Both the position numbers and the translations under genes were made by a program. A stretch of DNA of 50,827 bases from Thomasclavelia spiroformis (lineage in GTDB: Bacteria; Bacillota_I; Bacilli_A; Erysipelotrichales; Coprobacillaceae): NCBI GenBank assembly GCA_018369555.1, contig JAGZCC010000008.1:1-50827 (forward strand), written 5' to 3'. Every line of letters begins with the position of its first letter. Within the stretch, counting starts at the first letter, position 1. Under the pieces are notes generated by a model. It ran no database searches. It had not been told where the DNA came from and was given only the letters and a program-made list of their open reading frames with translations. Of this stretch, positions 26,992 to 34,513 are shown one piece after another.

Positions 26992-28671
26992 ATGAAGTTA
27001 ACAGGTTCAGAAATTGTTGCTGAGTGTTTGATTGAGCAAGGTGTAGATACCGTATTTGGATACCCAGGCGGAACAATTTTAAATATTTATGATGCATTAT
27101 ATAAGTATCAAGATAAGATTCACCATATTTTAACTTCCCATGAACAAGGAGCAGCACATGCGGCTGATGGCTATGCAAGATCAACTGGTAAAGTTGGAGT
27201 ATGTATGGCAACATCAGGACCTGGAGCGACAAATTTGGTTACTGGAATAGCTACTGCATATATGGATTCAACTCCATTGGTTGCAATTACAGCTAATGTT
27301 GCAGTATCTTTGCTTGGAAGAGATAGTTTTCAAGAAATTGACATTACAGGGGTAACAATGCCAATTACAAAACATAATTTTATTGTTAAAGATATTAAAG
27401 AATTGGCGTCGACAATTCGTAAAGCATTTCAAATTGCTAAGGAAGGACGTCCAGGTCCGGTTTTAGTAGATATTACTAAGGATGTAACGGCTGCTACTTT
27501 TGATTTTGAACCAATGGCACCAGAAATCATTTTGCCAAGGAAATATACTTATGGATCACAAGATATTAATGAAGCAATTGAGTTAATTGGAGCAAGTGAA
27601 AGACCGTTTATTTTTGTTGGTGGTGGAGTAATAGCGAGTAGTGCATCAAATGAATTAAAGGAATTTGCTGAAAAAATCGATGCACCTATTGCAGATTCTT
27701 TGATGGGAAAAGGTGCTTATGATAATACTCGTCCTCGTTATACTGGGATGTTAGGAATGCATGGAACTAAGGCATCGAATTTAGGAGTAAGTAAGTGTGA
27801 TTTGTTGATTGTTATTGGGGCTCGTTTTTCGGATCGGGTTACAGGTGATACTAAACGTTTTGCAAAAAACGCTAAGATTATTCATATTGATGTTGACGCT
27901 GCTGAAATTAATAAAAATGTAATTGTTGATTTAGGAATTGTGGGGGATGCAAAATGCATTTTAGCGGATTTAAATGCTAAACTTTCAAGACAAAATCATC
28001 CACAATGGTTAAAAGAAATTCGTGATCTAAAAGAAAGATATCCATTAGGATATGAGGATGGGGGATTAACTGGTCCTTATATTATGGAACAAATTGATTA
28101 TTTAACAAATGGTGAAGCAATCATTTGTACAGATGTAGGACAACATCAAATGTGGGCTGCTCAGTATTTTCGTTATAAAAGACCACGTCAATTTATTTCG
28201 TCAGGTGGTGCTGGAACAATGGGATTTGGTCTTGGGGCAGCTATGGGTACGAAGTTAGGTAATCTAACAAAGACAGTTTTTAATATTGCTGGAGATGGCT
28301 GTTTTAGAATGAATATGAATGAATTGGCGACTTTAAGTCGATATAATATACCAGTAATTCAAGTTATTATTAATAATCAGGTTTTAGGAATGGTTCGTCA
28401 ATGGCAAACATTATTTTATGGTAAACGCTATTCAAATACTATTTTATCTGATAAAGTTGATTTTTGTAAGGTAGCAGAAGGGCTTGGATGTAAGGCAATC
28501 AAAGCTACGACTAAAGAAGAAGTTTCTGCTGCTATTAAGGAAGCAATAGAATATGAAGGACCGGTTGTAATTGAATGTATCATTGATAAAGATGATAAGG
28601 TATTTCCTATGGTTGCACCTGGTAAAGCAATAGCAGAGGTATTTGATGCTGAAGATTTGAAAAATAAATAA
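26992..28671 (+). CDS. ilvB: Acetolactate synthase large (catalytic) subunit
   Basis: A 559-residue TPP-dependent enzyme. The N-terminal domain holds FGYPGGTILNIYDAL and the catalytic Glu in SHEQGAAHAADGYARSTG; the middle domain binds FAD; the C-terminal TPP motif is GDGCFRMNMNELATLSRYN followed by VIINNQ. Together with IlvN it makes acetolactate or acetohydroxybutyrate. Its place at the end of the operon, six genes after ilvN, is unlike the usual ilvBN pair. RBS AGGGGGATTGTT precedes the ATG, and a strong terminator follows. The anabolic form is inferred from the operon and from the ilvN partner; a catabolic AlsS would lack ilvN. Confidence 0.96.
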   Translation: MKLTGSEIVAECLIEQGVDTVFGYPGGTILNIYDALYKYQDKIHHILTSHEQGAAHAADGYARSTGKVGVCMATSGPGATNLVTGIATAYMDSTPLVAITANVAVSLLGRDSFQEIDITGVTMPITKHNFIVKDIKELASTIRKAFQIAKEGRPGPVLVDITKDVTAATFDFEPMAPEIILPRKYTYGSQDINEAIELIGASERPFIFVGGGVIASSASNELKEFAEKIDAPIADSLMGKGAYDNTRPRYTGMLGMHGTKASNLGVSKCDLLIVIGARFSDRVTGDTKRFAKNAKIIHIDVDAAEINKNVIVDLGIVGDAKCILADLNAKLSRQNHPQWLKEIRDLKERYPLGYEDGGLTGPYIMEQIDYLTNGEAIICTDVGQHQMWAAQYFRYKRPRQFISSGGAGTMGFGLGAAMGTKLGNLTKTVFNIAGDGCFRMNMNELATLSRYNIPVIQVIINNQVLGMVRQWQTLFYGKRYSNTILSDKVDFCKVAEGLGCKAIKATTKEEVSAAIKEAIEYEGPVVIECIIDKDDKVFPMVAPGKAIAEVFDAEDLKNK

Positions 28672-28676
28672 TTAAC

Positions 28677-28704
28677 AGAGCTATTGATATGATAGCTCTT
28701 TTTG
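28677..28704 (+). terminator. Terminator of the ilv-leu operon
   Basis: AGAGCTAT (28677-28684) pairs with ATAGCTCT (28692-28699) around a 7-base loop, followed by Ts, 5 bases after the ilvB stop. Confidence 0.85.
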
Positions 28705-28765
28705 TTATATTATTATTTGTGTTTATGGTAAATTAGCGATAAAATAATAGAAAGGGGTGATTTTA

Positions 28766-28882
28766 ATGAACGCTGTACTTACAGGTGATAGTACAAATAT
28801 GACACCATATATAGTCTTAATGGTGGTAGCAATAGTAATTATTGTAGGGTTTGTTGTTTATAAGAAGAAGAAAAATAAATAA
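28766..28882 (+). CDS. 38-residue microprotein resembling a free-standing sortase B sorting signal
   Basis: The peptide starts MNAVLTGDSTNMTPY, continues with a hydrophobic run of about 18 residues and ends YKKKKNK. This is the layout of a cell-wall sorting signal: TGD-containing motif, membrane helix, basic tail. It lacks the rest of a surface protein and also the proline of LPxTG or NPxTN. A good ribosome site GAAAGGGG lies 8 bases before the ATG, and a terminator follows at 28892, so it is a true small gene. Small proteins labelled as sortase B sorting-domain proteins exist in anaerobic Firmicutes. The class B sortase encoded at 3131 is the obvious candidate partner, but that is inference. 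Alternatively it is simply a single-pass membrane peptide. Confidence 0.75.
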   Translation: MNAVLTGDSTNMTPYIVLMVVAIVIIVGFVVYKKKKNK

Positions 28883-28891
28883 TTAGGAAAG

Positions 28892-28922
28892 AAGATTTTA
28901 TTTATTAAATAAAGTCTTTTTT
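28892..28922 (+). terminator. Terminator after the microprotein gene
   Basis: AAGATTTTATTTA pairs with TAAATAAAGTCTT (one G-T pair), followed by a T-run; it starts 10 bases past the stop. Confidence 0.7.
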
Positions 28923-29009
28923 AAGCTATGAATTTTTATAATAAAGTAATTATAGATTTTGATGTTTAGAAAATTAGTTGATTGTAAGTTTTAAAGGGGA
29001 TTAAAAAAT

Positions 29010-29040
29010 GAAAAGAAAGTTCAATATTGTATGGACATGA
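29010..29040 (+). other. Tiny ORF with ribosome site, upstream of the YitT gene
   Basis: AAAGGGGATTAAAAAATG (ATG at about 29008) starts a frame of only ten codons, MKRKFNIVWT, before TGA. The strong ribosome site suggests a leader peptide or a broken gene start, but nothing more supports it. The rest of 28923-29147 holds no other recognisable feature. Confidence 0.25.
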
Positions 29041-29147
29041 TTAAATATTTATAGTATTAGATATAAGGTATAGGTTTATTTTAAAGGATAATAATGAATT
29101 TATATTGTACTATATTATATATTTATGAAAAAAAGAGGGCTTTTTAA

Positions 29148-30002
29148 ATGGATTTGTTAAAAAAAAGAAATATAATTAGTTTTTTTGCGGTTCTATTATC
29201 ATCGTTAATAATGGCTTTTGCAACTAAAAATCTAGTTAGGCCAGCAGGCATTTTATCTGGTGGATTTATGGGAATTGCTATTATGGTAGAAATGGTTACT
29301 GAACTATTTGGACCAGGTTTACCAACATCGATTGGATTGTTATGTTTAAATATTCCGGTTGCACTATTTTGTGCGAAAAAGATTTCATCACGATTTGTAT
29401 TTTTTTCATTGATGCAAGTTATTTTAACATCTTTCTTTTTGACATTGATGCCAAGAATTTATTTATTTAATGATACAATTTTGAATGTGATTTTTGGAGG
29501 CTTTTTATTTGGTGGGAGTATTTCGATTGCTTTGAAAGGAAATGCTTCTAGTGGTGGGACAGATTTTATTGCTTTATATATTTCAAATAAAAGTGGTCAT
29601 GAGATTTGGGATCAGGTTTTTGTTTTTAATGCAATTATGTTAATGATATTTGGCTGCATCTTTGGCTTTGAAGCAGCAGGATATTCAATTTTATTTCAAT
29701 TTATTTCAACTAAAACAGTTTCTAATTTTCATACACGTTATAAACGTGTGATGTTACAAATATTTACCAAACATAAAAATGAAATTATGGAAATATACTG
29801 TAATAATTTTCACCATGGTATGACTGTATTAGATGGAATTGGCGGGTATTCAAAAGAACCAGTATCGATGTTAACAGCAATTGTATCTAGTTATGAAGTG
29901 GATGATGTAATAATGATGCTAAAAAAAGCTGATCCAAAAGTTATAATTAATGTAACGAAATCTGAAAAATATGTTGGAAGTTTTTATAATGAACCATTAT
30001 AA
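29148..30002 (+). CDS. YitT-family (DUF161/DUF2179) membrane protein
   Basis: A 284-residue protein with about five hydrophobic segments in the first 190 residues (the YitT domain, including GGFMGIAIM and NASSGGTDFIALYISNKSG) and a C-terminal soluble DUF2179 domain (about 200-284, with GMTVLDGIGGYSKEPVSML). The function of the family is not known for certain; some members have been linked to transport or spore/membrane processes. The ATG at 29148 follows an AGAGGG ribosome site. Single gene with its own terminator. Confidence 0.85.
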   Translation: MDLLKKRNIISFFAVLLSSLIMAFATKNLVRPAGILSGGFMGIAIMVEMVTELFGPGLPTSIGLLCLNIPVALFCAKKISSRFVFFSLMQVILTSFFLTLMPRIYLFNDTILNVIFGGFLFGGSISIALKGNASSGGTDFIALYISNKSGHEIWDQVFVFNAIMLMIFGCIFGFEAAGYSILFQFISTKTVSNFHTRYKRVMLQIFTKHKNEIMEIYCNNFHHGMTVLDGIGGYSKEPVSMLTAIVSSYEVDDVIMMLKKADPKVIINVTKSEKYVGSFYNEPL

Positions 30003-30045
30003 AAAATACTCATGATATTTTAATAACTATCATGGGTATTTTTAA
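30002..30045 (+). terminator. Terminator after the YitT gene
   Basis: AAAAATACTCATGATA (30002-30017) pairs with TATCATGGGTATTTTT (30028-30043), ending in Ts. On the minus strand it can also serve the rhodanese gene, which ends at 30061. Confidence 0.8.
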
Positions 30046-30060
30046 TTGCGTAATAGATTT

Positions 30061-30372
30061 TTAATAAAATTTCTCATTTATAGGGTGTTCGATAGCATAA
30101 AAACCGCCAATAAAACTATATGCTTGGTATCCTGATGCGGAAAGTTTTTTTGCTAACGATAGCGATTTTGTACCTGTATAACAAATTAGATAAATTGGTT
30201 TGTTTTTTGAAAGCTTTGGTGGGTTAGTAATGAATTGTTCATATGGTATGTTGATGAACTTAGTAATATGAAGTTTATTGAATTGAGATGCTTCTCTTAG
30301 GTCAATAAATGTATAATCATGATGGATTAACTTGGATAAGTTATTAATAGGGATTAAATGCTTATTTTCCAT
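30061..30372 (-). CDS. Single-domain rhodanese-like protein
   Basis: A 103-residue rhodanese domain with FIDLREASQFNKLHI and the active-site loop LICYTGTKSLSLA, with Cys64 as the persulfide-carrying residue. It may shuttle sulfane sulfur for detoxification or cofactor assembly; the target is unknown. The frame is open 23 codons further upstream, but GAGGTG lies 6 bases before the ATG at 30372, so this start is chosen. The gene is divergent from pgk and shares its short promoter region. Confidence 0.87.
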   Translation of the reverse strand: MENKHLIPINNLSKLIHHDYTFIDLREASQFNKLHITKFINIPYEQFITNPPKLSKNKPIYLICYTGTKSLSLAKKLSASGYQAYSFIGGFYAIEHPINEKFY

Positions 30373-30404
30373 GTGTTTCACCTCATTATATTGTATGAAA
30401 CTAA

Positions 30405-30433
30405 TTGAAAACAATGTATAACAGTGATATAAT
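30405..30433 (+). promoter_or_regulatory. σA promoter of pgk-tpiA
   Basis: TTGAAA (30405-30410), 17-base spacer, TATAAT (30428-30433), 23 bases ahead of the pgk ATG; the ribosome site GGAGG follows. Confidence 0.75.
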
Positions 30434-30456
30434 TCAGCCATGGAGGAATAATTAAT

Positions 30457-31641
30457 ATGGATAAAAAAACAATTAAAGATATTGAAGTCACTGGTAAAGT
30501 GGTTTTATGCCGTGTTGACTTCAATGTACCAAGAAACAAAGAAACTGGAGAAATTACTAATGATAACCGTGTTGTAGCGGCTTTACCTACAATCAATTAT
30601 TTATTAGAACAATCACCAAAATGTGTAGTTTTATTCTCACACTTAGGAAAAGTTAAAACTGAAGAAGATAAAGCTAAAAATGATTTAGCAGTTGTTGCTC
30701 CTTGTTTAGAAAAACATTTAGGAAAACCTGTTACTTTTGTAAATGCTACAAGAGGACCAATTTTAGAAGATGCAATTAAAAATGCAACTGATGGAGCAGT
30801 AATTTTAGTTCAAAATACTCGTTATGAAGCTGGAGAATCAAAAAATGATCCTGAACTTGGAAAATATTGGGCTTCATTAGGAGATGTATTTGTAGAAGAT
30901 GCATTTGGTTCAGTACATAGAGCGCATGCTTCAACTGCTGGGATTCCTGCGCATTTACCAAGTGCCGCTGGATTCTTAGTAGAAAAAGAAATTGCATATA
31001 TTGGAAAAGCTGTAAATGATCCTGAAAGACCAATGGTTGCAATTTTAGGTGGAGCAAAAGTTTCTGATAAAATTTTAGTTATCGAAAACTTATTAAAAAT
31101 TGCTGATAAAGTTATTGTTGGTGGTGGAATGAGTTATACATTTGCTGCTGCTCAAGGATATAAAATTGGAAATTCTTTAGTAGAAGAAGATCGTATTCAA
31201 GTTGCTAAGGATATTCTTGCGAAAGCTGGAGATAAATTATTATTACCAGTGGATTCTGTAGCTAATACTGCATTTGCACCAGAAGGTGATATTAAAGTAT
31301 TTGAAGGAGATATTCCTGAAGGATATATGGGATTAGATATTGGACCTAAATCAGTTGAAAATATTAAAGCTGCATTACAAGGTGCTAAAACTGTTATTTG
31401 GAATGGTCCAATGGGTGTATTCGAAATGGAACCATTTGCTAAAGGAACAATTGAAGTTTGTGAAGCTTTAGCTAATTTAGATGGAGCTAATACAATTATC
31501 GGTGGTGGAGATAGCGCCGCTGCTGTAATGCAACTTGGATATGCTGATAAAGTTTCTCATATCTCAACAGGTGGAGGAGCTTCATTAGAATATATGGAAG
31601 GTAAAGTGCTTCCTGGTATTGCTGCAATTGATGATAAATAA
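30457..31641 (+). CDS. pgk: Phosphoglycerate kinase
   Basis: A 394-residue glycolytic enzyme that transfers phosphate from 1,3-bisphosphoglycerate to ADP. RVDFNVPRNKETGEITND (residues about 17-34) is the N-terminal signature; HLGK (near 62), RAHAST (substrate arginine), GGAKVSDKI (near 193) and the C-terminal nucleotide loop GGGDSAAAV complete the two Rossmann-like domains. Size is standard. It is co-transcribed with tpiA; the GAPDH gene that usually precedes pgk is absent here. Confidence 0.98.
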   Translation: MDKKTIKDIEVTGKVVLCRVDFNVPRNKETGEITNDNRVVAALPTINYLLEQSPKCVVLFSHLGKVKTEEDKAKNDLAVVAPCLEKHLGKPVTFVNATRGPILEDAIKNATDGAVILVQNTRYEAGESKNDPELGKYWASLGDVFVEDAFGSVHRAHASTAGIPAHLPSAAGFLVEKEIAYIGKAVNDPERPMVAILGGAKVSDKILVIENLLKIADKVIVGGGMSYTFAAAQGYKIGNSLVEEDRIQVAKDILAKAGDKLLLPVDSVANTAFAPEGDIKVFEGDIPEGYMGLDIGPKSVENIKAALQGAKTVIWNGPMGVFEMEPFAKGTIEVCEALANLDGANTIIGGGDSAAAVMQLGYADKVSHISTGGGASLEYMEGKVLPGIAAIDDK

Positions 31642-31656
31642 TAAGGGGAAATAATA

Positions 31657-32400
31657 ATGAGAAAACCAATTATCGTAGGAAACTGGAAAATGAATAAAAC
31701 AATCGCTGATACTAAAACATTTGTTGAAGCGGTTGATGGAAAAGTTACTGATAGTGCTGATTGGGGAATTGCTACTCCATATTTAGCTTTACAAACAGCA
31801 AAAGCAGAAGCTAAAAAATTGTTAGTTGCTGCTGAAAATTGCCATTTTAAAGATAGTGGTGCTTACACTGGTGAAGTTAGTGTAGAAATGTTAAAAGAAA
31901 TCGGAGTTGAATGGGTTATTTTAGGTCACTCTGAAAGAAGACAATATTTTGGTGAAACTGATGAAACAGTTAATGCAAAAATGCTTCAAGTATTAAAAAA
32001 TGATATGACTCCAATCGTATGTGTTGGTGAAACTTTAGAAGAATATGAAGCTGGAACTACAAAAGACGTAGTAAAAAAACAAACTGTAGCTGCATTTAAA
32101 GATGTTTGTCCTAAATGTGCAGCTCGTAGTGTTATCGCTTATGAACCAGTTTGGGCAATTGGAACTGGTAAAACAGCTACTAATGAAATTGCTCAAGATG
32201 TATGTGCATATATTCGAAGTGTAGTAGCTGATTTATATGATCAAGAAGTTGCTGATGCAATTAGAATTCAATATGGTGGATCTGTAAAACCAGAAGGATT
32301 AAAAACATTACTAGAACAACCTGATATTGATGGGGCTTTAGTTGGTGGTGCATCACTTCAACCTGATTCATATATCGCAATGATTGAAAATTTAGGATAA
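31657..32400 (+). CDS. tpiA: Triosephosphate isomerase
   Basis: A 247-residue TIM barrel that interconverts dihydroxyacetone phosphate and glyceraldehyde-3-phosphate. Catalytic residues: Lys in GNWKMN (near residue 11), His in LGHSERR (near 94) and Glu in AYEPVWAIGTGK (near 164), plus the phosphate loop YGGSVKPE. It follows pgk by 15 bases with AAGGGG as ribosome site. Confidence 0.98.
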   Translation: MRKPIIVGNWKMNKTIADTKTFVEAVDGKVTDSADWGIATPYLALQTAKAEAKKLLVAAENCHFKDSGAYTGEVSVEMLKEIGVEWVILGHSERRQYFGETDETVNAKMLQVLKNDMTPIVCVGETLEEYEAGTTKDVVKKQTVAAFKDVCPKCAARSVIAYEPVWAIGTGKTATNEIAQDVCAYIRSVVADLYDQEVADAIRIQYGGSVKPEGLKTLLEQPDIDGALVGGASLQPDSYIAMIENLG

Positions 32401-32402
32401 AG

Positions 32403-32425
32403 AGAAGGTTTTAAACCTTCTTTTT
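32403..32425 (+). terminator. Terminator after tpiA
   Basis: AGAAGGTTT and AAACCTTCT flank a short loop, followed by TTTT, beginning 2 bases past the stop. Confidence 0.75.
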
Positions 32426-32560
32426 GTTTAATTTACGTAAAGGTGTTTATAATATGGGAGTGATAATGTGAAAATAAAAAGCGTATTAGTAACTATTATC
32501 ATTTAAACATGTTATAATAAAAGTGCAAGGGATAAGTAAGAAAATAAGGAGGTTTTCAAG

Positions 32561-32944
32561 ATGAAATTATTAAAATGTCCAATTTGTGGTAATGTTGTTG
32601 AAGTTGTTGAAGATCATGGAGTGCCAATGATGTGTTGTGGAAAACCGATGGTAGAAATAAAAGCGGGAGAAGTAGATGCTGCAGTAGAGAAACATGTACC
32701 AGTTGTTAAAGTTGAAAGTGGTCATCTTATTGTGACTGTAGGAGAAGTTTTACATCCAATGACTGCAGAACATTTAATCAGCAATATTTGGGTTGAATTT
32801 AGTGATGGAAGTGCGATGAAAGTGACATTGACTAAAGAAGATGAACCAGTTGCAAAATTTAATATTACCAATAAAAAAGGTAAAGCTACAGTTTATGAAT
32901 ATTGTAATCTTCATGGATTGTGGAAGACAGAAATTAATTTATAG
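32561..32944 (+). CDS. dfx: Desulfoferrodoxin (superoxide reductase)
   Basis: A 127-residue non-heme iron protein that reduces superoxide to hydrogen peroxide without making oxygen, typical of anaerobes. The N-terminal rubredoxin-like site (center I) has Cys6, Cys9, Cys25 and Cys26. The superoxide site (center II) has His45 (EKH, with Glu43 and Lys44 near by), His65 (HPM), His71, Cys115 and His118 (CNLHGLW). All ligands are present, so the protein is intact. A TATAAT lies at 32513, with AAGGAGG ahead of the ATG; a -35 is not clear. A terminator follows. Confidence 0.97.
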   Translation: MKLLKCPICGNVVEVVEDHGVPMMCCGKPMVEIKAGEVDAAVEKHVPVVKVESGHLIVTVGEVLHPMTAEHLISNIWVEFSDGSAMKVTLTKEDEPVAKFNITNKKGKATVYEYCNLHGLWKTEINL

Positions 32945-32969
32945 ACCTCCATATAAGCTGGAGGTTTTT
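32945..32969 (+). terminator. Terminator after desulfoferrodoxin
   Basis: ACCTCCA (32945-32951) pairs with TGGAGGT (32959-32965), then TTTT. Confidence 0.85.
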
Positions 32970-33052
32970 ATTTGTTGAGATTTTAAAATAACAAAATATT
33001 ATTGTTTTTTTATCTTTGGTAAATAATAATGAAATAAAAAATAAAAAAAGTA

Positions 33053-33080
33053 TTGCATTTATCAAATAATTATGTATAAT
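33053..33080 (+). promoter_or_regulatory. σA promoter of the rplK cluster
   Basis: TTGCAT (33053-33058), 16-base spacer and TATAAT (33075-33080), just ahead of the L1-site-like leader. Confidence 0.6.
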
Positions 33081-33110
33081 TCATAGGTGACGCAATATGT
33101 GTTACTATGC

Positions 33111-33137
33111 GTGGAAGGACAATGTCCATTTGACCAC
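33111..33137 (+). promoter_or_regulatory. L1-binding-site-like RNA motif before rplK (copy 1)
   Basis: GTGG pairs with CCAC (33134-33137), enclosing AAGGAC-AAT-GTCC and ATTTGA. The pattern GTGGAAGGA...TCCNTTTGACCAC resembles the L1-binding stem of 23S rRNA and the known L11 leader site at which L1 represses its own operon. It occurs again before rplA. Confidence 0.6.
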
Positions 33138-33172
33138 AGCACGGACAAATTTTATATAGGAGGTTATGTCAC

Positions 33173-33586
33173 GTGAGTAAAAAAGTTGTAAGAGTTATGA
33201 AGATTCAATTCCCAGCTGGAGGAGCTAAACCAGGTCCTGCATTAGCTGGAGCGGGTATTCAAATGCCTAAATTCTGTACAGCATTTAATGATCAAACAAA
33301 AGATCGTATGGGTGAAACTGTACCTGTTGTTTTGACTGTATATGATGACAAAGATTTTAGCTTTGTATTAAAAACTGCACCAGCAGCTGAAATGATTAAA
33401 AAAGCTTGCGGAATCAAAAAAGGTTCTAGCAAAGCTGGTACTACTACTGTTGCTAAATTATCAGCAGATAAATTGAAAGAAATCGCTGAATACAAAATGC
33501 CAGACTTAAACGCTAATGATTTAGAATCAGCAATGAAAATTATCGCTGGTACTGCTCGTAATATGGGCGTTGAAGTTGAAGCATAG
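33173..33586 (+). CDS. rplK: Ribosomal protein L11
   Basis: A 137-residue 50S stalk-base protein binding the GTPase-associated region of 23S rRNA. The start is GTG 33173 (GGAGG upstream). Compared with the usual PAGKATPAPPVGPALGQAG loop, it reads PAGGAKPGPALAGAG, so four residues of the proline-rich loop are missing. That loop contacts thiostrepton and the elongation factors. The C-terminal RNA-binding domain KMPDLNANDLESAMKIIAGT is normal. The secE-nusG pair that usually precedes rplK in Firmicutes is absent; desulfoferrodoxin lies there instead. Confidence 0.95.
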   Translation: MSKKVVRVMKIQFPAGGAKPGPALAGAGIQMPKFCTAFNDQTKDRMGETVPVVLTVYDDKDFSFVLKTAPAAEMIKKACGIKKGSSKAGTTTVAKLSADKLKEIAEYKMPDLNANDLESAMKIIAGTARNMGVEVEA

Positions 33587-33614
33587 TTGAAAATTAAAAA
33601 AATTATCGTCATTT

Positions 33615-33639
33615 GTGGAAGGATAATCCGTTTGACCAC
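33615..33639 (+). promoter_or_regulatory. L1-binding-site-like RNA motif before rplA (copy 2)
   Basis: GTGG (33615-33618) and CCAC (33636-33639) enclose AAGGAT-AA-TCC and GTTTGA, the same plan as copy 1. It overlaps the region just before the rplA ribosome site (AAGGAGG), so bound L1 could block rplA translation directly. Confidence 0.6.
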
Positions 33640-33654
33640 TAAGGAGGAAAAGTA

Positions 33655-34341
33655 ATGGCAAAGAAAAGTAAAAGATATCAAGAAGCTGCTAAATTAATTG
33701 AAAGAGGAAAAGCTTATTCGATTGAAGAAGCAGTTAAATTAGTAAAAGAAACAAGTAAAGTTAAATTTGATGCAGCGGTTGATGTTGCATTTAGATTAGG
33801 AGTGGATCCTCGTCAAGCTGACCAACAATTGCGTGGAGCTATAGTATTACCAAATGGAACAGGTAAAACAAAAAAAGTTTTAGTTGTTACTGAAGGTCCA
33901 AAAGCACAAGAAGCTAAAGATGCTGGTGCTGATGTAGTTGGTGGTAAAGAAATTTTAGAAGACATCAAAAAAGGATGGTTAGATTTCGAAGTAATGATCG
34001 CTACTCCAGATATGATGGCAGAATTAGGTAAATTAGGGCGTATTCTTGGACCAAAAGGATTAATGCCAAATCCTAAGACAGGAACTGTAACAATGGATGT
34101 TGCAAAAGCTGTTAAAGAAACAAAAGCAGGTAAGGTAACTTATCGTACAGATAAAGAAGGTAATGTTCAATTAACTATTGGTCGAGTATCTTTTGATGAT
34201 GATAAGTTAGTAGAAAACTTTACGACTATTTATGATTTATTAGTAAAAATTAAACCTTCTACTTCTAAAGGGGTTTATATGAAAAATATTGCTATCTCAT
34301 CAACAATGGGACCTAGCATTAAAGTATCAGCTGCTAAATAG
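33655..34341 (+). CDS. rplA: Ribosomal protein L1
   Basis: A 228-residue protein of the L1 stalk that handles deacylated tRNA at the E site. Typical segments are KFDAAVDVAFRLGVDPRQAD, LGRILGPKGLMPNPKTGTV and the C-terminal GVYMKNIAISSTMGPSIKV. It is presumed to repress its own operon by binding the motifs before rplK and rplA. ATG follows AAGGAGG. Confidence 0.98.
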   Translation: MAKKSKRYQEAAKLIERGKAYSIEEAVKLVKETSKVKFDAAVDVAFRLGVDPRQADQQLRGAIVLPNGTGKTKKVLVVTEGPKAQEAKDAGADVVGGKEILEDIKKGWLDFEVMIATPDMMAELGKLGRILGPKGLMPNPKTGTVTMDVAKAVKETKAGKVTYRTDKEGNVQLTIGRVSFDDDKLVENFTTIYDLLVKIKPSTSKGVYMKNIAISSTMGPSIKVSAAK

Positions 34342-34359
34342 TAGTTATATTAATTAGTC

Positions 34360-34485
34360 GCAATCAATATACCCAAGACAGTAACTGGGAAACCTTAATT
34401 TGTTACCGAGGTGTTAAAGAAATATATTATATATATTGACTTTGACTCTCGTTTTACGAGAGTTTTAGTTTGAGTATATTGTTGC
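34360..34485 (+). promoter_or_regulatory. L10 leader RNA with attenuator-like hairpin
   Basis: The region upstream of rplJ carries the L10-leader signature CCAAGACAGT...CTGGG (34373-34389) and ACCGAGGTG (34405-34413), the K-turn binding site for L10-L12. GCAATCAATATAC (34360-34372) can pair with GTATATTGTTGC (34474-34485) with one bulged base, closing the whole leader. Inside it ACTCTCG/CGAGAGT (34445-34463) forms a hairpin followed by a T-rich stretch, so premature termination is possible. L10 would thus limit its own synthesis. Confidence 0.8.
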
Positions 34486-34513
34486 ATATATAAAAATTAC
34501 AGGAGGTGTGACG

